A stretch of 64,000 nucleotides of DNA. It comes from Cyanobacterium sp. T60_A2020_053 (GTDB taxonomy: Bacteria; Cyanobacteriota; Cyanobacteriia; Cyanobacteriales; Cyanobacteriaceae). A model generated the notes under the pieces. The model saw only the letters and a program-made list of their open reading frames with translations. It was not told where the DNA came from and searched no databases. Shown here in pieces: positions 57,037 to 64,000 of the stretch. The position numbers and the translations under genes are program-made. The stretch is taken from the NCBI GenBank assembly GCA_015272165.1, contig JACYMF010000098.1:1-64000 (forward strand), read 5' to 3'. Positions within the stretch are counted from its first letter, which is position 1. Every line of letters begins with the position of its first letter.

Positions 57037-58802
57037 ATGACATCAAAAAATCATCCTCTTTTCAGACTATTAAAATACAGCAAAAACTATCAAAATCAAA
57101 TTACGATCGCCACTATTGCCACTATTCTCAATAAAATTTTTGACCTCGCACCATCCTATTTAATTGGGGTAGCAGTGGATGTAGTAGTAGAACAAGATGA
57201 TTCTCTTATAGCTAAATTTGGTATTACTGACATTATTGGACAATTGGCAATTTTATCCTTCTTAACTTTACTGATTTGGACACTAGAATCAGTATCGGAG
57301 TTTATTTACGATCGTCTTTGGCGCAACCTTGCTCAAACTTTGCAACACGAACTAAGGCTTTCTGCCTATAGCCACTTACAAGAATTAGAACTAAACTACT
57401 TTGAAGAACGCTCAACAGGGACATTGCTCTCAATTTTAAACGACGACATCAACCAATTAGAGAGATTTCTCGATTCTGGGGCGGCGAGTATCTTGCAATT
57501 TATCACCACAGTTTTAGTAGTAGGTGGTTCATTTATACTGATAGCTCCAAAAGTGGCATGGTTAGCCATTTTACCTATACCCTTTATCTTATGGGGATCA
57601 TTAGCATTTCAAAAAAGACTCGCTCCCCGTTATGCCGATGTACGAGACAAAGCTGGATTGATTAATAGCCGTTTAGCCAATAATCTGTCAGGGATTGCCA
57701 CTATTAAAAGTTTTACTGCCGAAAATTACGAACGAGAACGTGTCTCATGTGAAAGTGAAGCCTATCGCCGTAGTAACCGCCGTGCAATCGCGCTTAGTGC
57801 CGCTTTTTTCCCCTTAATTCGTTTGGTGGTAGTGACGGGTTTTATCGCTACTTTGTTTTTTGGTGGGGTTGCGGTGGCAAATAATCAGTTAACGGTAGGA
57901 ACTTATGGTTTTATGGTGTTTATAGTACAACAATTACTGTGGCCTTTTGCTACTTTGAGTGCGATCATGGATCAATATCAACGGGCTATGGCTTCCATTA
58001 AAAGGGTGATGAATTTGCTAGATACCCCCATTGCCATTCCTACGGGGAATCATTCCTTACCATTAACAACGGCACGAGGAGAGGTGAAAATTGATAATAT
58101 TACTTTTGCCTATAACAATTACACTAATGTTCTCAAAGATTTATCATTACATATTCCATCGGGGGTAAATATCGGCATTGTGGGGGCAACAGGTTCGGGA
58201 AAAAGTACCTTAGTTAAACTATTGCTGAGGTTTTATGAAGTGCAACAAGGACAAATTTTGATTGATGGTATTGATATTCAAGAGTTACAAGTAGGGGAAT
58301 TGCGACGATGTATCGGTTGGGTAAGTCAGGACGTATTTTTATTTCATGGTAAGGTAGGGGAAAATATTGCCTATGGTAGTTTTGATGCTACTCAGGAGGA
58401 AATTATCGATTCTGCCAAGTTAGCACAAATCCATGAATTTATCTTACAGTTACCCCAAGGATACGATACCATTGTGGGTGAAAGAGGGCAAAAGCTCTCA
58501 GGAGGGCAAAGACAGCGCATTGCCATCGCCCGAGCTATTCTTAAAATCCCCCTATTTTAATCTTAGATGAAGCTACTTCAGCAGTGGATAATGAAACGGA
58601 GGGCGCTATCCAAAAATCTTTACAAGTAATTACTAAAGATAGAACAACTATTGCCATCGCGCATCGTCTTTCTACTATCAGGAATTGCGATCGCATTTAT
58701 GTCATGGATAAAGGGCAAATTGTAGAGCAAGGAAAACATGAAGAATTATTGGCATTACAAGGGATTTATCATCATCTTTGGACAGTGCAATCTGGCTTGT
58801 AA
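57037..58802 (+). pseudogene. ABC exporter (permease-ATPase), frameshifted at Walker B
   Basis: A half-transporter of the MsbA/MdlB type, about 588 residues when joined. It has six helices in residues 1-320, Walker A GATGSGKSTLVKLL near 387, and signature [17 protein letters not shown] near 486. The frame then stops (58560) just before Walker [16 protein letters not shown] resumes in another frame, and the H-loop [11 protein letters not shown] follows to 58802. Four A instead of five at about 58543 explain the break (LKIPLF versus [12 protein letters not shown]). Such exporters accompany siderophore receptor genes in cyanobacteria. It is either a recent lesion or a sequencing error. Confidence 0.85.
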
Positions 58803-58868
58803 GCTAAGACGCATTTAACTTACCGTTTCTACCAACAAGGAGTTTAAGAGGGCAAATCATCATCTAAT

Positions 58869-60788
58869 TTAAGTTTCTGTCAAAACTAAATCAGGAACAA
58901 AAACAGGTAAATCAAACCAAAAAGTAGTACCTTTACCCACTTCACTAATGAGATGAATTTTACTATTATGTTTATCAGTAATATTCTTCACAATAGATAA
59001 ACCCAAACCAGTACCTTCAAGGGTATGCACTCTATTTTCTACTCGAAAAAAGCGATCAAAAATAGCTTCTTGATCTTCTTTAGCAATGCCAATGCCAGTA
59101 TCTGATACTTCTACCCTAACATGGGATATGTGTGAAGGGCGCCCTTCACCGTGCATCACACCATAAGCTCTAATGATGATTTTACCTTCTTCAAGAGTAA
59201 ATTTCAAGGCATTACCCACCAAATTAGTAAATACCTGCAACAGTAAATCATAATGTCCCCAAATCGGCGGTAACATAGGCTCAATTTCGGGGATTAACTC
59301 AATATTTTTATCTCTGGCATAAAGCCGATAAGTCCTTAAAGTTTGCTCAATAAGTTGCTGTAAATCCAACGCCTGAAACTGATATTGACGCTCTGACTCT
59401 AACTTTGACAAATCTAACACATCATTAACCAATCTCGTTAACCGATCCGTTTCGTGGTTGGCTGTTTGTAAAAATTCGATTTTTTCATCTTCACTTAAAT
59501 CATCTCCATATTCTGCCAATGTTTCAATGAAAGATTTTATATTAAATAAAGGTGTCCTTAATTCATGGGAAACATTACTAATAAACTGACTTTTTGCTTC
59601 ATTTAATTCTACTTCCTTAGTAATGTCTTGAATCGTCATCACAATGCCCTTTAAATTTTCCTTACTTTGATCTAAAACTTGAGTAATTAAAATTCTCAAA
59701 GTATGCTGATTAGGTTCTTTCAAACTAACCCTAAACTCTCCTTTATTTGGCGACAAATTATAAATTTCCTCCTCCAAAGAAATATTGTGCAAAGGTTTTT
59801 GTAACTGCTCACAAATTTGAGAAGGTAAATACTCTAATAAATTATGGCCAATAACTGTTTTTTCTTCCCAATTAAACATTTTTTTAGCAGTAGGATTAAC
59901 CAACATTAATTTAAGTTGAGAATCTAATAAAATTGCCCCATCAGCGATAGTAGCAACCAGAGTTTCTAACTTAGCTTTTTCTGCTGTTAACTCCTCGATA
60001 TTTTGTTCTTCAAATTTTTCTAACCTCTCCGCCATCTCATTAAAACTAAGGATTAACTCCCCCAACTCGCCTCCTAAAGGTAAATCAATTCTCTGTTTAA
60101 AATTACCCGTAGCAATATTTTTTACTCCCAACAATAACTCTTTGATAGGTTGAGTAATGGTTAAAGCATTAAATACCCCTCCCAAAATCACCATTGCCCA
60201 AATAGAAATAAACACTGCAATAGTAACATCTCTGGTTAAATTAGAAGAAGCTACCAGCGTTGGATTTGGGTTAATACCAATAGCCAGCGCCCCTAAATAT
60301 TCATCATCACTAACCAATGGTACAAATACATCAGTTACTTTACCATCTGGAGTGAGATGTTGTCTTACTAAAGGCATACTTGTACTATGGCTATATTCTT
60401 CAGGTAGTTCTAATTTACGTTGTATCGTAAGGGAATTTTTAACCTCACTTTGGGAAAAAGGAATGCCAAAAAAAATGTCTCCTTGAGTATCAGCGTAAAT
60501 AATATAGCGCACGCTAGAAGTACTATGATAAAAGCGCCCTGAAAAACGAGCTACCTCCGTCAAGTCATTTTCAGCAATCAAAGGCGCAACGTTACTGGCA
60601 AGGAGAAGCCCTAAATCTCGACCAAAACGAGTATCGTTAAGTTGTGCTTCCTGTTGAATAGAATTAACTGCCCAAAAGGTTAAACTACTCATGACGAGGG
60701 ATACCACGAGAGTGGCAGTCGCCATTAATTTGGTTTGTAATGTAAATTCTGACCACCAGCGCCCGATAATTTCTTTGATAAATTGCAC
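58869..60788 (-). CDS. nblS: Sensor histidine kinase NblS (Hik33/DspA)
   Basis: The 639-residue kinase has two membrane helices (about 19-42 and 192-214) around a periplasmic sensing domain, then HAMP (TITQPIKELLLGVKNIATGN), a coiled region, PAS (about 270-345), HisKA with FISNVSHELRTPLFNIKSF (His near 409), and HATPase with NLVGNALKFT, DTGIGI and GTGLGLSIVK. This matches NblS/Hik33, the conserved cyanobacterial kinase controlling high-light, cold and nutrient stress through RpaB. N-terminus WWSEFTLQTKLMATATLVVS is characteristic. A family B element lies 43 bases upstream of its start. Confidence 0.9.
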   Translation of the reverse strand: MQFIKEIIGRWWSEFTLQTKLMATATLVVSLVMSSLTFWAVNSIQQEAQLNDTRFGRDLGLLLASNVAPLIAENDLTEVARFSGRFYHSTSSVRYIIYADTQGDIFFGIPFSQSEVKNSLTIQRKLELPEEYSHSTSMPLVRQHLTPDGKVTDVFVPLVSDDEYLGALAIGINPNPTLVASSNLTRDVTIAVFISIWAMVILGGVFNALTITQPIKELLLGVKNIATGNFKQRIDLPLGGELGELILSFNEMAERLEKFEEQNIEELTAEKAKLETLVATIADGAILLDSQLKLMLVNPTAKKMFNWEEKTVIGHNLLEYLPSQICEQLQKPLHNISLEEEIYNLSPNKGEFRVSLKEPNQHTLRILITQVLDQSKENLKGIVMTIQDITKEVELNEAKSQFISNVSHELRTPLFNIKSFIETLAEYGDDLSEDEKIEFLQTANHETDRLTRLVNDVLDLSKLESERQYQFQALDLQQLIEQTLRTYRLYARDKNIELIPEIEPMLPPIWGHYDLLLQVFTNLVGNALKFTLEEGKIIIRAYGVMHGEGRPSHISHVRVEVSDTGIGIAKEDQEAIFDRFFRVENRVHTLEGTGLGLSIVKNITDKHNSKIHLISEVGKGTTFWFDLPVFVPDLVLTET

Positions 60789-60830
60789 CTTTGTTACTTG
60801 TTTATGATGAGAAGATTTAATGAATTATAA

Positions 60831-61038
60831 AACTGATGTTACGCAAAATAGAATTAATTGTTGGTGTCAGGTGTCGGGTGTCGCGGTGTTAGGTTAAAGA
60901 ATTGACAAGAAACTTATGTTTATTGATCTTTTTCTTGTACAAGAGTCTATGGAGGGAAGGGTTTTAAACCTGAAACCTGCTACCTGCTACCTGAAACCTC
61001 CCTTAACTTAACATTTGAATCAGTGCGTAACGTGAGTT
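60831..61038. repeat. 208-bp MITE-like element, family B copy
   Basis: Ends AACTGATGTTACGCA and inverse of AACTCACGTTACGCA. The interior matches 27970-28159 over most of its length, including TTAGGTTAAAGAATTGACAA and CCTGAAACCTCCCTTAACTT. An internal GGTGTCGGGTGTCGCGGTGT stretch is extra. It lies directly upstream of nblS and may affect its promoter. Confidence 0.75.
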
Positions 61039-61087
61039 ATGAAATATAAATGATTAACACCTGTTACTTAATACCAGTAATCTAACC

Positions 61088-61735
61088 ATGAATCAATTAA
61101 GTTTATTCGATTTAATACCCAATAATTATCTTAACAATTTACATGATCATAGCCTTATCGCTGGAGTTGATGAAGTGGGCAGAGGATGTATTTTTGGGGA
61201 AGTGGTGGCAAGTGTCGTCGTCATGCCTCTAAAAAATATCTCACTGTTAAAAGACATAGGGGTTGATGATAGTAAAAAATTAACTCATCAGAAAAGAGTG
61301 ACTTTAGTTCCGAAAATTAAAGCCCTTGTAACTGAAGTACAAATTGCTAAAGTAGATGCCCAGACTATTGATCAAATAAACATTTTACAGGCTTCTTTAC
61401 TAGCGATGAAACTGGCAATTAATCAATTAAAGATTTCTCCTCAACTATGTTTAATCGATGGTAACTTTACGATTCCTCAACTCAATTACCCTCAAATTCC
61501 TATTATTAAAGGTGACAGTATCTCCCCCCTCATCGGTGCTGCTAGTATCATCGCTAAAGTTTATCGAGATCAATTAATGTTAGAGTATAGCGCCCTTCAC
61601 CCTGAATATGACCTCGCTCATAATAAAGGTTATCCTACTGCTAAACATCGACGGGCGCTGAATCAATTTGGCATTACCCCCCATCATCGTCTCTCTTTTT
61701 CCCCCGTTGCTCTTTCTTTATCTTCCCTCCCTTAA
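61088..61735 (+). CDS. rnhB: Ribonuclease HII
   Basis: Cleaves RNA of RNA-DNA hybrids, including single ribonucleotides in DNA. The 215-residue protein has the catalytic pair in LIAGVDEVGRGCIFGEVVAS (Asp and Glu near 28-29), DDSKKLTHQKR near 61, an LIDGN segment with the third Asp near 124, and GDSISPLIGAASIIAKVYRD near 142. Length is typical. It is a single forward gene; spacing to the upstream mobile element is about 50 bases. Confidence 0.94.
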   Translation: MNQLSLFDLIPNNYLNNLHDHSLIAGVDEVGRGCIFGEVVASVVVMPLKNISLLKDIGVDDSKKLTHQKRVTLVPKIKALVTEVQIAKVDAQTIDQINILQASLLAMKLAINQLKISPQLCLIDGNFTIPQLNYPQIPIIKGDSISPLIGAASIIAKVYRDQLMLEYSALHPEYDLAHNKGYPTAKHRRALNQFGITPHHRLSFSPVALSLSSLP

Positions 61736-62001
61736 AAAATGAGAAAATTAAGTATTTGTGTAAAGAAAAGTAACAAACAAAACTAAACATTAATTATAAC
61801 CTACGGGGATCAAGGACTTTAAGCCTACTTAAGTGGTATCTTGTCTATTTTATTAGAAATAAGGTAACGAAATATTACAAAATCACTCATTTCCGTTTTA
61901 GGTATCTTATACTAATGATAGGTAAATCAAATCAATACCGTGAATTTTCTGTATGGAAAAAACAGTTTTAAACGGTTTTTGTTGTCGTATTAATAAGGAG
62001 T

Positions 62002-62388
62002 ATGAAAAGAATGCAAATATCTAATTCTGGCAGTTGGCAGGGTAACTATGTATGGGCAATGGCTAAAAGTTTCTTAATTTGGACTTTAACTTTGACAGTT
62101 TGTTTCCTCGTGGTAGGATTTCCCGTGGTCGTTGTATTAATGACTGTAGGGGTATTGGGCGCCGTAGTATTGCAATCTATCTTACCCACTAGCGCCATTG
62201 TAGTGGTATCAGGAAGCCTATTAGGTAGCATGGGTATAGCCATTCTTTTCAGTTCCCTGATTTTAACCTTCAAAGGAATCCATCCCCATGACGTACAGTG
62301 GTTGGGCTGGTTACAAGATGATGCGAAAACCATAAAAAACCCTCTCTATTCTTCTTGCCCCTTAACTTGTGACATTATCAAACAATAA
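62002..62388 (+). CDS. Conserved cyanobacterial membrane protein
   Basis: I cannot name a family. The 128-residue protein has two to three strongly hydrophobic helices (about 24-66 and 66-90), the motif GIHPHDVQWLGWLQDDAK near 91, and a short Cys-containing tail (SSCPLTCDIIKQ). It has a short basic N-terminus (MKRMQIS), so it is probably an inner or thylakoid membrane protein. A good RBS-like AAGGAG precedes the ATG by six bases. Upstream gap 61736-62001 contains only AT-rich leader with a possible TATACT box near 61908. Confidence 0.65.
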   Translation: MKRMQISNSGSWQGNYVWAMAKSFLIWTLTLTVCFLVVGFPVVVVLMTVGVLGAVVLQSILPTSAIVVVSGSLLGSMGIAILFSSLILTFKGIHPHDVQWLGWLQDDAKTIKNPLYSSCPLTCDIIKQ

Positions 62389-62454
62389 TAATCAGTAACA
62401 AAATTGAATAAAAATATAATTAGGGCGTAGTTATACTGCGCCTATTTTTTTATC

Positions 62455-62489
62455 AAAAAAAAACTCCCTAAGTAGCCTTACGGGGAGTC
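62455..62489 (-). terminator. Intrinsic terminator of anti-sigma-like gene
   Basis: Reverse strand: ACTCCCC, a loop of about 15 bases, GGGAGT, then nine T. The TAG stop codon (62468-62470) lies inside the 3-prime stem, so termination and stop codon overlap. Confidence 0.75.
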
Positions 62490-62923
62490 AAGAAATGATG
62501 AACCTGTTTACATAATTTAACTTCAGTACCTCGCTTATTCCACAAAACTCGGTCAAAAATGTGATGTAACAAACATAAACCTCTACCATTGAAAGAATCT
62601 TCGGGAGGCAGTGAATTATCATCGCACTTACACTCAGCAAAACCGTGACCTTGATCACAAATTAACCAAGAATATTCTCCTTTACGATAGGCAAATTTAA
62701 CTACCACCGGTTTACTAGGATCAAGATTATTCCCATGTTTCGCCGCATTTACTAAGGCTTCTTGTAAACCCAAGCGCACCTCCGTATGTAAAGAGGAAGG
62801 AATTTTACTAAGAAGTAAATCTAGTACAGGGCAAAGGTACAAGGTGGAAGGAAAACTGACAGTTTGCCAATTTTGATGATAATGGAGAGGCATTGAAATG
62901 GAAATCATGTTTTTATCTCCCAA
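62468..62923 (-). CDS. Anti-sigma-type ATP-binding protein (RsbW-like)
   Basis: A 151-residue protein with a single GHKL ATPase fold (HATPase_c_2): N-box GLQEALVNAAKHGN (near 65-78), G1 box DQGHGF (near 113) and a G2-like GRGLCLLHHIFDRV near 131. Such proteins are serine kinases that bind anti-anti-sigma factors or sigma factors. Start could be the second Met (MISISMPLHYH). No partner gene is adjacent. The Cys-rich insert FAECKCDD is an unusual detail. The target is unknown. Confidence 0.82.
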   Translation of the reverse strand: MGDKNMISISMPLHYHQNWQTVSFPSTLYLCPVLDLLLSKIPSSLHTEVRLGLQEALVNAAKHGNNLDPSKPVVVKFAYRKGEYSWLICDQGHGFAECKCDDNSLPPEDSFNGRGLCLLHHIFDRVLWNKRGTEVKLCKQVHHFLTPRKAT

Positions 62924-63197
62924 TAATTAATGACGAAAAAGCCTAAAACCGTTTTTAAAATTGCGGTATTATTGGCAGTATATTGAGATTGACATAGCGG
63001 TTAAAAAATACTTCAGTTGACATGATTATTTCTATTTTAATGTAATGCTAAATTAATACTAACAAATAAGTTTTATTCCTAATTAAACTCAGCAAAGAAG
63101 GATGTTTATTAAGCCACGAAGATTCATTATTTAATATTTGCGTATTTACACTGACACTTTAATCATATCATAAATTTGAAGTAGCCCTGCTTTAAAA
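62924..63197. other. Gene-free stretch before family A element
   Basis: There is no gene that I can support. Two TTGACA words (about 62993 and 63018, forward) are present, the second with TGTAAT 18 bases later, but no forward gene follows. I therefore do not call a promoter with confidence. Confidence 0.35.
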
Positions 63198-63414
63198 GCA
63201 GGGGATTTTCAAAGTCAGGATCAAAATTGATTTGTTTTTGACAAGAAGACAATATAAGGATGATCCCCCCCAACCCCCCTTAAAAAGGGGGGAGATTCAG
63301 GGAGACAGGAGGATTTTTTACTATTAATTGATTTATTAGTAGTTAAAAACCTCTGAATTTCAGATTATTGGCTAGTTTGAGAAACTAACATTTTTGAGAA
63401 TGAAAACGCCCTGC
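63198..63414. repeat. Family A MITE-like element copy 3
   Basis: Ends GCAGGGGATTTTCAAAGTCA and inverse of GCAGGGCGTTTTCATTCTCA. An exact 7-bp duplication TTTAAAA flanks it (63191-63197 and 63415-63421). The length is 217 bp because an extra 40 bases, including an ACCCCCCTTAAAAAGGGGGG palindrome, replace a short internal stretch. It is uninterrupted where copy 2 carries the family F element. Confidence 0.8.
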
Positions 63415-63466
63415 TTTAAAAGGAGAGAAGATCGAGGATGCTTCGTTCCTGTTCAATGAAAGGGAC

Positions 63467-63504
63467 AAAAAAAAGCCCTAACATTCACAAAGAATATAGG
63501 ACTT
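63467..63504 (-). terminator. Intrinsic terminator after psbB-psbT
   Basis: On the reverse strand, AAGTCCTATATTC pairs with GAATGTTAGGGCTT and is followed by a run of eight T. It lies about 30 bases after the psbT stop and fits as the end of the photosystem transcript. Confidence 0.75.
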
Positions 63505-63533
63505 CAATTTATGACAGTAACAATAAAACTAAA

Positions 63534-63629
63534 CTATTTTTGAATTTTGGGGGGTTCACGAAAAGCAATAGCAAAGAATAATACCGCAATTGCCATGGCT
63601 AAAACCAAAATATAAGCAACACTTTCCAT
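63534..63629 (-). CDS. psbT: Photosystem II protein PsbT
   Basis: The 31-residue single-helix subunit begins MESVAYILVLAMAIAVLFFA and ends with AFREPPKIQK, matching PsbT, which sits at the photosystem II dimer interface in the thylakoid membrane. It is too short for usual gene finders but lies 76 bases downstream of psbB on the same strand, the standard cyanobacterial order. Length is exactly the family length. An intrinsic terminator follows. Confidence 0.93.
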   Translation of the reverse strand: MESVAYILVLAMAIAVLFFAIAFREPPKIQK

Positions 63630-63705
63630 AATAAATTCCTCTGTGAATGTTTACTTTGAATGAAAAAGTAATAACTAGGGTCATGAAACCCTAGCTATTA
63701 AATGA

Positions 63706-64000
63706 TTAAGCAGACTCGGTACTACGACGAGTGGATTTATCACCCACTTTCTGGAATAAGCCCCATTCTACTTGTTCAGGGTCTAAATCAGGATCGACAC
63801 CAGCAAATACGTCACGGAAGAGGGTACGGGCACCGTGCCAAATATGTCCGAAGAAGAACAACAAGGCAAAACAAGCATGACCGAATGTAAACCAACCACG
63901 GGTGCTAGTACGGAATACCCCATCAGAATTAAGGGTTTCAGTATCAAACTCAAAAGGTTCTCCTAATTGAGCTTTACGAGCATAACGTTTCACATCGAGA
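63706..64000 (-). CDS. psbB: Photosystem II CP47 chlorophyll protein, C-terminal part
   Basis: The reverse frame gives the last about 98 residues of CP47, the inner antenna of photosystem [42 protein letters not shown] (last membrane helix), [17 protein letters not shown] and the [11 protein letters not shown] tail. The His in GHIWHG binds chlorophyll. The gene continues beyond the right edge; an internal Met at 63993 is not the start. It precedes psbT in the same transcript. Confidence 0.95.
   Translation of the reverse strand, partial: LDVKRYARKAQLGEPFEFDTETLNSDGVFRTSTRGWFTFGHACFALLFFFGHIWHGARTLFRDVFAGVDPDLDPEQVEWGLFQKVGDKSTRRSTESA

Noticed and set aside
37000-58802. Siderophore biosynthesis cluster
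   Set aside because: No NRPS, NIS synthetase (IucA/IucC-like), or hydroxamate-forming genes are present; only transport, regulation and accessory genes can be seen.

Overview
The window is a piece of a low-GC, AT-rich cyanobacterial chromosome, read from gene content. It has psbB (CP47, cut by the right edge) with psbT, a phycobilin lyase subunit of the CpcE/CpcF type, the sensor kinase NblS, a cyanoexosortase A system with a PEP-CTERM substrate, and small cyanobacterial families such as DUF3285. The style suggests a unicellular relative of Cyanobacterium or Geminocystis, which is an inference. I found no rRNA, tRNA or CRISPR array. The usual cyanobacterial HIP1 word GCGATCGC is scarce. Instead the word AGCGCCC/GGGCGCT is repeated roughly one to two times per kb, mostly inside genes.

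Layout. 0-36.7 kb is mostly core chromosome in short transcription units: rsmG; a DUF6883/DUF4926 pair; pepA; hom; a large transglutaminase-fold membrane protein; a PEP-CTERM protein; a HerA-like ATPase; an acetolactate synthase-like enzyme; a glycosyltransferase; an orphan phosphorothioation-associated methyltransferase; gltA; the lyase subunit; chrA; an FHA-PAS-GGDEF-EAL protein; an ion permease; a GDSL/RTX protein; a CsgG-like protein; SemiSWEET; purA-rplY; and the cyanoexosortase operon. 37-59 kb is a ferric-siderophore transport region: four substrate-binding proteins, two permease genes, three TonB receptors, three MFS genes, an AraC regulator, a sucrase/ferredoxin-like protein, two DUF1636 proteins and one ABC exporter. 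No siderophore biosynthesis gene is present. Within it, about 52-58.8 kb has different word usage (HIP1-like CGATCG words, almost no GGGCGC) and includes two toxin-antitoxin pairs, which points to horizontal acquisition. 59-64 kb returns to core genes: nblS, rnhB, an anti-sigma-like kinase, psbT and psbB.

Two themes stand out. First, the siderophore region is decaying. All three TonB receptors, two of three MFS genes, one permease and the ATPase are broken, often by internal deletions that keep both gene ends. Several other lesions are single-base changes in homopolymers, so sequencing error must be excluded. Second, the intergenic space is full of short non-autonomous mobile elements. I distinguish at least six families by terminal inverted repeats, some with clear target duplications, and one element is inserted inside another.
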